A stretch of 64,000 bases of DNA. Source: Pycnopodia helianthoides. Lineage: Eukaryota > Echinodermata > Asteroidea > Forcipulatida > Asteriidae. Each line of letters opens with the position of its first letter. The stretch's first letter is position 1. The notes beneath the pieces were generated by a model. It had not been told where the DNA came from and did no database searches. It was given only the letters and a program-made list of their open reading frames with translations. This document shows, one piece after another, positions 47,934 through 60,122 of this stretch. Location: assembly GCA_032158295.1 (NCBI GenBank), contig CM063254.1, positions 3,759,538 through 3,823,537 on the forward strand, in the 5' to 3' direction. The translations under genes and the position numbers were made by a program.

Positions 47934-48185
47934 CACAAAGAGTTAAGATTGAACTTAACTGCGAATCAATCTTAATTGCTAGGCGAAGTGTTATGGTAGT
48001 ACTGTTAACTCATCTTAAGATGAAAATCAGTGCTTTGTGAAATCGAATCCAAGGCTAGATTTCAAAAAGCACTTAGATTCATCTTAAAGATGAGTTGTTA
48101 ATATCACCGCAGTGATTTGTACTAGCAATTAAGATTACTTAGCAATTAAGATTGATACACATCAAAAGATTAACCTTAGCTCATC
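47934..48185. mobile_element. Paired decayed elements with GATTTCACAAAG ends
   Basis: GTCGATTTCACAAAGAGTTA with AAGATTGAACTTAACTG and GCTTTGTGAAATCGAA forms one inverted pair (47934-48048). A second mirrored set follows from TAGATTTCAAAAAGCACTTA to about 48185. Looks like two adjacent copies in opposite orientation within intron 3. Confidence 0.65.
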
Positions 48186-48277
48186 TGTCTTGGCAATGGT
48201 CTCAGACCGTTGGGTCATGGTCTTGAACATGGTCTTGAAATTAATGGACATAGTAAAAGACTTTTACCTGAAACAAA

Positions 48278-48470
48278 TACAGTCGACTATTGTCATAACA
48301 AGGTCGCTGGTACTGGCCAACTTACCTATTTATAACAGGAACGCTGTTATAAGAGGACAGCAAAACAAAGAAACACAAAACAGAAACGAGATTCGGGACT
48401 TCAGATTGTACTCTTTAAAAACAGGAACTCTTTATAAACAGTGCTCTTTATAACTAGGGTTGACTGTAAC
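48278..48470. mobile_element. MITE with TACAGTCRAC ends
   Basis: TACAGTCGACTATTGTCATA at the left and AACTAGGGTTGACTGTA at the right are partly inverted. The interior is imperfectly palindromic (TATTTATAACAGGAACGCTG and GGAACTCTTTATAAACAG). The TA-containing ends suggest a Tc1/mariner-type origin. Explains the open frame 48190-48453. Confidence 0.6.
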
Positions 48471-48629
48471 CAACAAAAGGCAATGACATAACAAAGCAAA
48501 CAACACACAATCATTCACTTGTAAATTTTTTTTACATTAACAGATAGCACATGATAGTTGTTGTACTTGGATCTTTAACGAGTCCGAGCAATAATGGACA
48601 TTTTATGTAGTGCCTGTATCCGCCAATTC

Positions 48630-48955
48630 TAAGGCCGATGGCGCTCGAACATTATTACCCTGGTCACCGGAGCCATTTATTTCATATAGAGCAAGGCTTA
48701 AACCATCTCAGCTCCCTGGGGGAGAATGTATTCTGTGCTGCCAATTGTGTAGCGCATCCAGCTAAATTAATCATAAGAACCATCTCTGCCCTCACAGGTA
48801 GTCATTCACCCCTGGGCGAAGAGAAGCAATTTGTAGTTAAGCGTCTTGCTCAGGGACACGACTGTCATGACTGGTATTCAAACCCACACCCCCGTGACTT
48901 TGCCACCAGAACTTGAGTCTGGCGCACTAGACCACTTGGCCACAACATGCAACAA
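48630..48955 (-). mobile_element. tRNA-derived SINE, family S (copy 3)
   Basis: Minus: GTGGCCAAGTGGTCTAGTGC head, GTGTGGGTTTGAATACCAGT B-box, GTCCCTGAGCAAGACGCTTA, and a long tail ending GTAATAATGTTCGAGCGCC. In PACRGL intron 3. Confidence 0.85.
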
Positions 48956-49001
48956 AATAAGAACAGATAAAAATCGACTACAAGACTATAAGATTTGTTC
49001 A

Positions 49002-49148
<147 letters not shown>

Positions 49149-49301
49149 TTACAAATAATTCCTTCAACTCAAGATATAAAATCAAGCAAATAAACTGATG
49201 AGAGAAAAGATCTGAATGATAGCAGTTAGTAGGGGGAATGTAATGATTTGCACAATGTGTATGTTAAAACGGAACGTGCAAGAACTAAAGGAGTTTACCG
49301 C

Positions 49302-49684
49302 TTAAAGACACTGAACACCTTTGGTAATTGTCAAAGACCAGTCTTCTCACTTGGTGTATCTCAACATATGCACAAAATAACAAACCTGTGAAAATTTGAA
49401 CTCAATTGGTCGTCGAAGTTGCGAGATAATAATGGAAGAAAAAACACCCTTGTCACACGAAGTTGTGTGCTTTCAGATGCTTGATTTCGAGACCTCTGAG
49501 GTCTCAAAATCAATTCAAATATTTTACTGAGAAATTACTTCTTTCTCAAAAACTATGTTACTTCAGAGGGAGCCGTTTCTCACAAAGTTTTATACTATCA
49601 ACAGCTCTCTATTGCTCGTTACCAAGTAAGTTTTTATGCTCACAATTATTTTGAGTAATTGCCAATAGTGTCCAGTGCCTTTAA
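49302..49684 (-). mobile_element. TTAA-bounded MITE, family B (copy 4)
   Basis: Complete reverse copy, TTAAAGACACTGAACACC to GTGTCCAGTGCCTTTAA. Its right TTAA (49681-49684) is also the left TTAA of the next element. Confidence 0.95.
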
Positions 49685-50207
49685 AGAGGGACTCCAAGGT
49701 CAAATTAAGTTTTGTGATCCACTCATTTTCCAATAGATAAAGTCCTTATGAACATTGCAAGTCTCTAAAAAACCTCAGGTTAAAATGGTGTCAAACGCCA
49801 GTGTGTTTGACACCATTCAAGTGCAATTTTTGTCAAAATCCAAAAACGTTTGATGGCGTCACATTTCAAATATATGGTCTGTACATGTTTCTATAAAGAA
49901 TTTAGAGTTCTTTGCTGAATGCTGATGATATTCAATCAAAATAGCATTTAATTTGACCTTTTGGACTGGCACAAACAAAAATTCCTCTTTGCAATGTACA
50001 GACCTATTTGTTTTTTGCTGTCCAGCGATGTCATGTTTCAAATTTCACACTAAAAGAGAATTTTGAGAAAAAGTTGCAAAATGACATTTTGCACCATTTT
50101 AACGTGAGGTTTGAGACTTGTAACTTTTTTTACATTTTCATGAGGACTCTGTTTATTGGAAAATGAGTTCCTCACAAAACTAAATCTGACCTTGAAGCCC
50201 CTCTGTA
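49681..50207 (+). mobile_element. TTAA-associated element, family C (copy 2)
   Basis: Ends AGAGGGACTCCAAGGTCAAA and GACCTTGAAGCCCCTCT are inverted. Internal mirror of GGTTAAAATGGTGTCAAA with ACATTTTGCACCATTTTAAC near 49780-50105. It abuts the family B copy. PACRGL intron 2. Confidence 0.85.
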
Positions 50208-50454
50208 GGTGGTAAGAGAAGCGGCTGACAAAAAGGTCTGAAACTAGACTCCTGATTTCAGGAGGTGCATTGAAATGACGGCATTTCCACCTTTTGGTTA
50301 CCCCTGAAGAACTAGATTTCAAGGAGCTTATAGGAACAGTACCCTCAGGGCTAGAGAAGTAAATCAAGCAGCATGATTTCTTTGTATCTAAGGAAAACTA
50401 GGATCGTTTTTTTTTCACCAAGCAATCTATAAGTCAATCATCGGGCATTTATAC

Positions 50455-50720
50455 AGCGCCGTCATTCTAGTTGCCTAATTCCGAGGCGCTTAGCGAACTG
50501 AAGACAAATTAAAGACAAAAAGAGTTCACAGAATGTCATGTGAAGATGACAAGTGCAATGGACTCGAAGAGGTGAGTCTGAAGCTGGTTTTTTAAGATCT
50601 ATATCAAGAGTCAAGTGTGCGGAGTTGACTGGGGATGTCATTCCATAGCTTTGGTGCACATGAAACAAAGCTTCTATCACCTGATAAAGAATAGCCCTTT
50701 TCACAATACTCAGCAAATTC
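50455..50720 (-). pseudogene. Non-LTR retrotransposon ORF2 C-terminal fragment with frameshift
   Basis: Minus strand reads GDRSFVSCAPKLWNDIPSQL then RTLDS and a stop; shifting one base gives LDIDLKKPASDSPL. The order GDRSF..APK.WN..P..LR matches LINE reverse-transcriptase tails, and the following DNA GGCGCTGTATAAATGCCCGA is a common LINE 3' end. Inactive. PACRGL intron 2. Confidence 0.78.
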
Positions 50721-50939
50721 CCAGGAAATAAAACCCCAGGAAATTCCTCGAGGAGTTAAACCCCACTGCGAACCCATAATCGTTTCACACTTGATCAAAT
50801 TTTCCTGACTCGGCATGCTTACCCTGGGGTTATCTGGCTGAACCATACTCCCAAGCAGGGATAGCTATTTCCCGGGAGTCTGCCAGGGTTAGCAATTCAA
50901 GTGTGAAAAAGACAACCAAATGTTCCCCAGGAAATTCAT

Positions 50940-51139
50940 CAGGGACCAATTTCATAGAGCTGCTTTAAAAGCAGAAAACACTGCTTAACAATTGTCAGCT
51001 AAGCAGAAGTGAGCAGGTTACCAGTCACAAGGTGTACATGTGACATGGTAGTTTGGCTGGTAACCTTATTCTTGAAAGCATAGTTTTGTTGTGCTTAGCT
51101 ACTTTTTGTGCTTAAGCAGCTCTATGAAATTGGGCCCTG
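50940..51139. mobile_element. MITE with CAGGGMCCAATTTCATAGAG ends
   Basis: Left CAGGGACCAATTTCATAGAG, right CTCTATGAAATTGGGCCCTG. Reverse of the 46083 copy by interior order (TTCTTGAAAGCATAGTTTTG near the right). Confidence 0.9.
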
Positions 51140-51244
51140 GTGTAAAATGGGGCTAACAAGAGCTGGGAATGTTCAAAAGTAGTATTTTTGATGATCTCAG
51201 ATTGGGCCAAAGATGGTGTGTGTACACAACATGTTCACAGGACT

Positions 51245-51535
51245 CGGGGAAAGTACTGAGAATACAGTACTTATTACCAGTGTAAGGGAAAAACCAAATA
51301 ACATTCTTTATATCCCTGATACATATTGGACATCTACAAGAAAAAAGTGCAGTAGCTAGCCTGCCTCCAGCTACTGGGCAAGCTTGGGGCGTCTAGTGGA
51401 TAGACATCTGCTGTAGCATAGCAAAGGTCGTGGGTTCGAATCCCATCTGAGTGATATGACTGTGGATTTCTTCGCAGAATGTACTGAGTATACAGTGCTC
51501 AATACACATTTGTCTTAGGGCAAAAACTGATTAAT
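51245..51535 (+). mobile_element. tRNA-derived SINE with GTCTAGTGGATAGAC head
   Basis: A-box-like GGGGCGTCTAGTGGATAGAC and B-box-like GTGGGTTCGAATCCCATC at about 51388-51448 are followed by an unrelated tail (TTCTTCGCAGAATGTACTGA). A related tail GTACTGAGAATACAGTACTT lies just upstream, so this may be a duplicated or dimeric unit. Not a functional tRNA. Confidence 0.7.
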
Positions 51536-51926
51536 AATATCATATCCACCAAGGAAGCAGACACAAAAAGGTCCGAACTATATAGATAAAGGCCTGACAA
51601 ATTCTCCTTTTGGTATTTAATATACAGGGCACTCGGGGTTACTTCAAGAAGCACATCAGTGGAGCAGTCAAACCCCTCAGGTCCTTCATGAAATCCTCAT
51701 AAAACAGAAATTTCCAATCTTCTACTTCAGGCGAAAGTGACCGAAAAGACCTGTCCTTCAAATTTCACAAATTAACATCTGTGTATCAGGTAAACATGCC
51801 TTCGGGCTGCAACGTTTTTTTTTTTTTTTTTTTTTTAAATCATTTTTCTAACAATAATAATACACTAACAATGATAAAATTTAGTCTATTTATTTACTTG
51901 TTTATTTATAAGCTGTATCTTATGTG

Positions 51927-52314
51927 TTAAAGGAACAATACAGAATTGGTTTTTGCTAACAAAACAGTTGCTGGCAGTGTAAGCACTTTATGTAATCCAC
52001 CATATACATAAACTGACAAACCTGTAGAAGTTTGAGATCGGTCGGCCATCTGGGTCATGAGAAAATAGTGAAAAACCGATTACACATTTGCATGAAATCA
52101 TATAGAGTCAACAAATGAATAAAACGCTCACTGAGCGCTAAACTCCAATCGGAAAATTAGTTTATTCATTTCTCATAAAATATGGCATTTCAGACAGAAG
52201 TATTTCAAGGGATGTTTTCTACTATCATCATCATTAGACCGTGTATGTAAATCTGTGATCAAAAAGTATATTTTACAAGTTTTTTTTCTTACCAATTCTG
52301 TAATGTTCCTTTAA
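51927..52314 (+). mobile_element. TTAA-bounded MITE, family A (copy 7)
   Basis: Complete; the left end reads TTAAAGGAACAATACAGAAT with one change. PACRGL intron 2. Confidence 0.95.
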
Positions 52315-53290
52315 ATATTTATCACTTGTTGATTATAATTGTTTGCTTCACTTTGATTAAGTTCTTGTTTATGTTTTTTACGCCTTGTACATATAACTTA
52401 ATTACATGTAGTGTGGTATTGTTTTGTATGATGTTCATAAATTTTAATGGCTAAATTTTACTTTCCCAATAATATTATGATACAATATCTATAGCTATAA
52501 ACTACATTAAACTCAAGTATTTAAAGAAACAGAATCACGCACTCATAAAACTCATCTGGCTGGGACCAACTTGGCCGCGGAAGTTCAAATACAGTACGCG
52601 CGAGACTTGTGCAGTCTATTTAGACTTTCATTCTTTCGTCAAAAAATATTTCACGAGAAACAAATTATTCGTGAGACAGTTTTTACGTTTCTGACAATAA
52701 GAAAAAAAAACAAGAGTTGAGAACTGAAAAAAGTAACAATAATTGTTCTGTAAAATGAGAAACAAATTCCTGAAAACTACCCCCCCCCCAAAGTAAAAGA
52801 AATACCAATTCCCTGTACTGGAATTCAACCGATTATTGTCTACTGCCCGCAAACAAAAATCAGTTGAATTCCGGTTTAGGGAATATGGGTTTTTTTGCCA
52901 TGGGGGGATTGGGGGGGGGGTGGTGTATTTCTATCAGGAATTTGTGTCTCATTTTACCGAATAATTATTATGACTTTTTCAGTACTTCTGATGACCCATA
53001 AAGATAGCGCAGGAGTTCGCTCGCATATTTCTTGCCGAAGGAATGTTTCAATCTGGTTGCAGACAGTCGAGAAGTTAAGATCTTCCATTGAAAGTGAGGG
53101 ATTTACATTGGAAAGTGGCCTGAAATTGCAAATAACTCAATACCTTGTGGGCGGCTAAACCCTTGTGAGGTTGACAAAGAGCGTAAATTGCATATTTCTC
53201 TCCACATAGAAGCAGGAGTTAAAGGAGACACCCTTTGGTAAAGTCAACCAATAAGAAAAATCAAAGGATAATTTATTTGTTTCACTTCAT
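52315..53290. other. PACRGL intron 2, no feature supported
   Basis: AT-rich with C/G homopolymers near 52781-52790 and 52902-52920. Frames at 52628-53158 are unsupported. Confidence 0.45.
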
Positions 53291-53292
53291 CT

Positions 53293-53640
53293 TCGTAGTG
53301 GTTGATCGGTCTAATGCATCGGACTCGAGCGCTGATGGCTGAATTATCAGAGTGTGGGTTCAATTCCTGGTCATGACACTTGTGACCTCGAGCAAGGCAA
53401 TTAACCATAATTGCTTCTCGTGACACTTATATCCCTGAGCAAAGCAATCAACTCTTAATTGCTTCTCTTAAACCAGGTGTAAAAATTGGAACCCGAGAGG
53501 GCTGAGACAGTATTGTGTCTTACATGCCTTAATTCAAGCAACTTGAGGTTGTATGCTCACTAGGGAGTTGAGACAGTTTGAGAATGGTATAAGTGTGCCT
53601 GATGAACCTAGGGATAATAATGTTGTGAAGTGCCTTCAGT
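53293..53640 (+). mobile_element. tRNA-derived SINE, family S (copy 4)
   Basis: GTTGATCGGTCTAATGCATC head, GTGTGGGTTCAATTCCTGGT B-box, GACACTTGTGACCTCGAGC; the GAGCAAGGCAATTAACC/AATTGCTTCTC block is duplicated within the copy. Ends GTTGTGAAGTGCCTTCAGT. Confidence 0.85.
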
Positions 53641-53807
53641 AAAAGCAAACTTTTCAATAATTTCAGCTTAATTTCTTGGAATTTGCCCAAGGTTTAGTTA
53701 TTTATTTTGTTATTAATTTATTTATTCTGTTTATGAAGCCTAGGAGTCTCAGAAAAGTGAACTTAATCACTAAAACTAGCCAAGAACCCCATGGAACTAG
53801 CCAAGAA

Positions 53808-54120
53808 CCCCATGGAGAGAAGACAAGGAAGGAAGTTTCAGTTTTAAATGTTGGATGAAAACCCCAGAGAGTTAGTCCAGGGAAAACCCACGCAATCAGG
53901 TAGGGACTGAAATCCAATCCACATAGTGCCCCCGGCGAGATTCGAACCGGGGTCTAGAGGTCCATGGAGAGAAGACAAGGAAGGAAGTTTCAGTTTTAAA
54001 TGTTGGATGAAAACCCCCAAAGAGTTAGTCCAGGGAAAACCCACGCAATCAGGTAGGGACTGAAAACCCAATCCACATAGTGCCCCCGGCGAGATTCGAA
54101 CCGGGGTCCTAGAGGTGGAA
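53808..54120 (-). repeat. Tandemly duplicated tRNA-like SINE segment, offset about 152 bp
   Basis: CCATGGAGAGAAGACAAGGA near 53810 recurs at 53962, each followed by ...TTAAATGTTGGATGAAAACC and a minus-strand B-box-like CCCCGGTTCGAATCTCGCC. Only the second unit is followed by a longer tRNA-like head (toward 54165). A nearby ACTAGCCAAGAACCCCATGG doublet at 53777-53815 is a further small duplication. Confidence 0.85.
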
Positions 54121-54199
54121 GGTGAGGAAAGAGAGCCCCATACCAACCCTGACATACTAGATCGTACATGATGTTCATTTGAATGTTGTAATGAATCTT

Positions 54200-55439
54200 T
54201 AGAGGCCCTAAAACACTGTAGAGTAGAAAATTATGAAGACTTTACGAGAATAATTAAAATAGTGAATGTGTCCGCCTTCAGTAAGTCCGTGCCTGACCCG
54301 TTTGTCAAAAAAAAAACCCCACAAAAACACAAAATGCAAACAAATAAAGAGATAGGAAAGAGCAAGTCACAGCAAGACTTTGTACTGTGTATTTAAATTT
54401 TCGACGTCACAGCTGAGAAACCCCCAAAACAAGGAAATCAGCTGAAAAGTTACTGCCTGCTAATTTTATCTCATAAGTTTGAATGTTTTAAAAAGTGAAA
54501 ACTTTATGTTTTGACAGTCCTGTCCACCCACTTTAAAACTTCCGTTTTTAAAAAATCAACAGAATTTCATTTTACTGGCATATCTCTAATACTTTACTAT
54601 GTCTCCAGAAAAGAAGTATGGTCTGGACAGGGGAAGAAAAGGTAGAATGGATTAACGCTACTAGTGGTCATGTAAAAGTGGCGTGACTTCAGACGGACAG
54701 AAAATTCAGCTGGGAAATCACACAAAGTCAGTCCCCTCTGATGTCAATTTGGTTGATAACGCAGCGCCGTCTTTAACAAGCACTGGGGAAAACATTACCC
54801 GGTCTTGAAAATATTTGATGAAATTCTTAGATTAGGATTAATTGATTTCTCACCCACCCCCTCCCTCCACGGAGGTCGCTACGGAGTGCTTCATTAGTGG
54901 CACTTCTAGAAGTTCTCTTCTGGACACTTCGGTATTGAGAGAGGATTAGGTGGGAAGACGTTGTCACGAATCCCCTGTGTCTCAGATTGCGCTGAGTGAG
55001 GAGACCTGCAGGCCTGGAATTTCAACTTTGAGAGGGCAAGGCCATTTTCATTATGCCGTGGACACTTCCATTGCAAAAATCTTAAAGCCCATGGGAAACT
55101 TTTGAAGGGGCACCAAGGCCAAGACCAGGGCAATGACCTCCGTTTAATTCCAGGCCTGAGGTCTGGGTTCTGTAAGTGACCCCTGCCAAGTCAGGTGGTT
55201 CTTTTTTGAAGGGGGGGGGGAATGCAGAATGGTACCACCTTGCTCCCAAACCTGCTCTTAAAGCAATAATACATCATGGTCTATGGAACAGCAAATTCAT
55301 GCTCATCCTCTAATTTTCAAAGGATGCCATACAACCAAGCCCACGTTCGCACAAGAACTAACATTGACCGATTACAGAATGCATCACACTTTTTGAAAAA
55401 TCCTTGGGAGAACCCTGCTTAGCAAGAAGGCAAGACAAC
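54200..55439. other. PACRGL intron 2, no feature supported
   Basis: Unique-looking DNA; a G run at 55211-55219. No splice-supported exon on either strand. Confidence 0.45.
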
Positions 55440-55696
55440 AGGGCCCAATTTCATGGCTCTGTTTACCATAAGCAAAGAATTGGCGCTTATGGAAGCAGGG
55501 AATTCTGCACAAGTTTACGTCAAGCGTATTTCACGGGTAAACAGGGAATTTTTGCCTGTGCGCGGGCGTACTCCACGTTACTCTGCATTTTTTGCTTACA
55601 CAGCTAGCGCCGAAATTTGGCGCTTGCACAGTCAGCGGAGAATGTTGATCGCAAGTGCAGAAGTCGGCGGTAAGTAGAGCCATGAACTTGGGCCCA
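55440..55696 (+). mobile_element. MITE with GGGCCCAATTTCATGGCTCT ends (copy 2)
   Basis: Left GGGCCCAATTTCATGGCTCT, right AGCCATGAACTTGGGCCCA. Same ends as 20306-20546 and similar GCGCTTAC-rich interior. Confidence 0.88.
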
Positions 55697-55955
55697 GATG
55701 GACTTAGAGACTCACCGAATGGCAACCCAAGGAGAGGCAGGAGAGATGAAATCACCAATGAACACGGCAACATGGAGTAGAATGACAAGTGACAAAAGAG
55801 AATGGAAATTGCTGGACGAGGGCTAATTCATCCAACAATGGACAAACACAGTCTGATGATGACGATGATAATAAAGAAGCCACAATTTGCAAGTTTGAAT
55901 TGTCTGGTACAATGACTTGCTCAGTTGACACAAGTTATTGCTTGAATTTGAATAT

Positions 55956-56339
55956 TTAAAGGAACATTACAGAATTGGTAATTGTAAAATATATTTTTGA
56001 TCACAAATTTACATAAAACTTACACGGTCTAATAATGACGATAGTAGAAAACATCCCTTGAAATATTTCTGTCTGAAATGCCATATTTGATGAGAAATGA
56101 ATAAACTAATTTTCCGATTGGAGTTTATCGCTCAATGAGCGTTTTATTCATTTGTTGAACCTATATGATTTCATGCAAATGTGTAATCGGTTTTTCACTA
56201 TTTTCTCGTGACCCAGATGGCCGATCGATCTCAAACTTCTACAGGTTTGTCAGTTTATGTATATGGTGGATTACATAAAGTGCTTACACTGCCAGCAACT
56301 GTTTTGTTAGCAAAAACCAATTCTGTAATGTTCCTTTAA
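55956..56339 (-). mobile_element. TTAA-bounded MITE, family A (copy 8)
   Basis: Complete reverse copy, PACRGL intron 2. Confidence 0.95.
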
Positions 56340-56639
56340 AATTTACCCAGTCAGTTTCCCTTGACGTTTATTTCTTTATAACTTTGAATTCCTCAGACTA
56401 AAGAAACTGTTGCTATGTCACATGACTCGGGGTAAGCTTTTGCATATAGTTATGTGAGAGACGGCAACCATCCAACCTTTAATGAATGTTTATGGCACAA
56501 TGGTTTGCTCATCTGGAGGTTGCTATACAAAAGCTTACCCGAACCATTTGACATAGCAACTGTCTCTATAGTCTGAGAACTTGAAATTTAAGCGGTCACT
56601 TGTGACTAAGCAAGAAACTGTACAGACATCAGGGTTGCC

Positions 56640-56840
56640 CTTTAAAGTAGTCCTCTGGCTAAATGCAAAACACTTGAGGACCAGTCAAAGTCTCCGACAG
56701 CGGTCCTGCTGGCTAGTTCAGTGTTGAAAAGCATCCTTATTTAATATGAAATAGGGATAAGGGAAAACGTCGACAGACCATTAAAGACAAGCTGACCCCA
56801 CTGGCTAGTCACTGAAAAAAGTTCAGGGCAAACCCTGGAC
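56640..56840 (-). repeat. Dispersed repeat, GAGGACCAGT family
   Basis: Shares CTTGAGGACCAGTCAAAGTC, CTGCTGGCTAGTTCAGTGTT and AAAAGTTCAGGGCAAACCCT with fragments near 15750, 17285 and 62130-62320. Boundaries not resolved. Confidence 0.55.
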
Positions 56841-56914
56841 ATTATTCCAATCCAACTCGCAAATGGCTTCAATTCAAAAAAATTCTTAGTATATGATTAA
56901 AGTAGCCACTGTAC

Positions 56915-56982
56915 CTGCATGGTATCCCTCCTTTGGCATAGACGCTTGCAAAAGCAGATTTGGGGTTCTTTGTCTCTTTAAA
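56915..56982 (-). CDS. PACRGL: PACRGL exon 2 (residues 57-79)
   Basis: Acceptor TATATTTGTTACAG, donor CATGCAG|GTACAGTGG, 68 bp, entered in phase 0 and leaving AG of the Arg79 codon. Encodes FKETKNPKSAFASVYAKGGI followed by PCR. The SAFA..Y.KGGIPCR motif marks the start of the conserved PACRG-type domain. Confidence 0.97.
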
Positions 56983-57164
56983 CTGTAACAAATATATAAA
57001 AAGTGGAGACATTATTAAACTGAGTTGTCCTGCTCGACACCAGTGGGCCCCCGGGGAGATGCTATCCCCAGGGGAGCCTCCATGATCTACAGGGGGTTCA
57101 GCCTCTGTGATCAATAAGGGGAAGCCTCCATGGTCCGACCAGCTCACACACTATAGACCTTTAA

Positions 57165-57900
57165 ATGATGCAGCCGTCTTGATTTTTCTCCCATTCAAAT
57201 ATATGTAACCAAACCGAGGCTGGATGGAAAAAAGTAGTCTGGTTCCTTTTTGTACAATGACTGTTAGCATCCATTACTGCCATTGGATACAGGGAACATG
57301 ACCAATATGGTGGCAGTATGATTGAGGTATATGAGGAGTATGATCCCTCATTGATGAGGTCAAGTGAGGTTGCAGCAGCTACAATGTAATGGTTATTATT
57401 TTGAGCTGGGAGAACCTGCCGTCTTGGTTTCCTCCCATTCCAATCAATGTAACCAAAGTGAGGCTGAAAGGAAAAAATAGTCTGGTTCTTTTTTGTAAAA
57501 TGACTAATAAGCATGTAGCATCCATTACTAATAATTGGATACAGGGAACAAGACCAATAATATTTACATGATCTAGGTCTATGGGGCATGATCCCTCATT
57601 GATGAGGTCAAGTGAGGTTGCAGCAGCTACAATGTAGGCCCCTAATGGTTACTATTTTGAGCTGGGAGAACCTGCCGCCTTGATTTTCTCCCATTCCAAT
57701 CAATGTAACCAAACCGAGGCTGAAAGGAGAAAATAGTCTGGTTCTTTTTTGTATTAGCATGTAGCATCCATTACTAATAATTGGATACAGGGACCATGAC
57801 CAATAATATTTACATGATCATTCAAGGTCTATGGAGCATGATCCTTCATTGATGAGTTCAAGTGAGGTTGCAGCAGCTGTACAATGTAATGGTTACTAAA
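57165..57900. repeat. Three tandem copies of an approximately 246-bp unit
   Basis: Each unit has TTCTCCCATTC, ATGTAACCAAACCGAGGCTG, AATAGTCTGGTTCTTTTTTG, GCATCCATTACT and GAGGTTGCAGCAGCTACAAT, the last at 57366, 57612 and 57866. Single relatives of the ACCGAGGCTGGAAGGA block occur at 15615 and 46035. In PACRGL intron 1. Confidence 0.92.
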
Positions 57901-59960
57901 TGAGCTGGGAGAACCTCATAAATCATGGGACAATGAATGCAAGTGATACATGTATAGTGATTTATCTTTTTTACCATGCGAATGACACTTCACACCCAGC
58001 ACGCCATGGAGGAAACCCCACTTTAATTAACCAGGTTTCAGGATCAACAACTTTTGAGACATTAACTACTGAGAAATTTATGAAAACGCCAGATAGTATG
58101 TATTTAGTCAGTTGCACATGGTGACATTGATGGTGAGTTATTACAGTGGTCTCTCATGCATGTACACGTGTACATGTACATGTACACTTGCCTCTCATTA
58201 ACTTTTGTCAAAGAAAGTTTCTGCTTGGTATACGTTTATGTAGCAATTTCGGAGCTGAGTTATTTTGGGAAATACCGATAACTCAACTCAAATGTCTGGG
58301 AGTATGGGGACACTAACCTTCATAATCTTGATTGCGCCATTTTGGGAGTCAATGACCCTGTGTGTTTTACAGTATAGTGTGCATTTTAGGTCACACAGCA
58401 TTAACACGCCTAGTCGCCTACCATTTTTTTACGCGCAATTTGACTTCCGAAATGGCCAAAGTGGCAGACAGTAGCGGCATGTGACATTGGTAGAAGGGGG
58501 TCAATACACTTCAGTTTGTAATGGATCTCCAATAACCCTGTTATTGTAATACTCCAAAAACACACTAAGTTACAAGTAAAACATGATCATTTATCATTAT
58601 TTTTACTAAAATGTAAGGCGACTTTGAGGAAAATAATAATGTTAGGGCCGTATCAGAACCCAGAGAATGCTGAGCTCAGTTATCTACCGTTTGTACCTGT
58701 GCAAGGCCTCTATTTCAGCTGTTGAACATACCTTTGTTTAGGGTTAACTATTTTTTTGAGAGCTTGAGGCGCACAATAATTTCCAAATGTGACTGTTGTT
58801 AAACTTTTTTTTAACATTGGCTGAATAAATAATTATCTTATCTTATACATTGTAGAGTATCAATACGATGTGAAGTGCCTCTGCAGCTGAATGACCAAAT
58901 TAGCCAATGGGAAAGTCGAAATTTGCCAAACAGCTAAATTTGCAGCGGACATGAATTGACCTCAAGGCTAATACGCACAGAAAACTACACACACAGCTTT
59001 CTCCGAGGTGGGGGGGGGGGGGTTGGTAAATTTCTATGGTTGGTACTCAACCCAGGCATGCAACTGCCAGGCACCTGAAGACTCTGTGCTGTGTTTTTCC
59101 CAATTTCACTGGCACAACAGAGAAACCAAGAACTAAAAAATCAGCTGATTTAATTTAGTTTAATTCAACAGCATTTAGTATCTTAGCACCTGTTTAACCA
59201 AGAACAAATGAAAAGCAATGAGGAAACATCTTAAAAACAAACAAGTGAGTTTTAAGATGCTTTTTGAACTCGGAAGTTGAAGTCACATTGGCCAATGAAC
59301 GAGGTCTTCAGGCATGCAACTGCAACTTCACCAAAAAAGAGGAAATTACAAAATTTCAATGATTTTGTACAGTATTTTTCAATTTTGAATGGTAAAACTG
59401 AGAATAAAAAAAGAGGAAATCAGCTGATCCGAGGAAAAGTTGCATGCCTGGGTCTAGACAAGTTGCATATCTGTTAACCTTTCCTTTACAGCCCCCCCCC
59501 CCTTCCCCCTCCCCCGAACACGTTGCCATGTTTCTCAATTCTGACCACAAAATTTATTAAAAACCTTTATCTGAGAGATCCATAAAAATTGTATCCTCAG
59601 TCTTTTCAAAAAGTATTTCTGGCTGTGCCGCTGGGAAGGACAAATAAGCTTGGATAATCCTTATTCAACACGGGATCTGAAGGTGAATAATTTTCCACAG
59701 TTCGTCAACAAGATAGTAGTAAGGTTTGCAATAACACCACGAGCATATCTCTCTTATGAGTTGTGGTGGTTCTGAAAAGAACTTGTGGTGTGACAATTTG
59801 ATGTCTTGATCAGATTGCTCCACGATCATTTTCAGGAGAAAGCTTGACTCTGATGCTGCAGGCTTTAAGTGTACTATAGCTGAGTTCAGGTGCTGCACAA
59901 CTATGTTTTTTTCGCCCCTGATCCAATGTACATTAAACGCAGGTTTTTTTTTTACTCCCA
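57901..59960. other. PACRGL intron 1, no gene supported
   Basis: Contains a short self-complementary ACGTGTACATGTACATGTAC run (58165-58187), a G run at 59010-59022, and a partial direct duplication: CAGGCATGCAACTGC...AATCAGCTGAT near 59050-59145 recurs near 59310-59430. Foldback relative at 59718-59795. Confidence 0.5.
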
Positions 59961-60122
59961 TAGATGAATTGCAATACGCGTCATTGACCACCATCTTTGA
60001 TGTAAAACGATGGAAAAGTGCACGCGTGTACGCGCTACGGACGATTCTCAGCCAATGACAGCTCTTCATGCGTGCACAATTCATCAAAGATGGTGGTCAA
60101 TGACCAAACTGCAATCCATCTA
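59961..60122. mobile_element. Foldback element with CACCATCTTTGATG arms
   Basis: ATAGATGAATTGCAATACGC...CATTGACCACCATCTTTGATG at the left mirrors CATCAAAGATGGTGGTCAATG...ACTGCAATCCATCTAT at the right, about 40 bp per arm. The centre (GTGCACGCGTGTACGCGCTA and TCTCAGCCAATGACAG) matches sequence at 33705-33755. Confidence 0.9.

Noticed and set aside
48190..48453. 87-aa frame
   Set aside because: Falls on a short inverted-repeat element with TACAGTC ends.
54075..54110. tRNA gene with GGTTCGAATC box
   Set aside because: No matching 5' acceptor half, and the block is tandemly duplicated with non-tRNA sequence.
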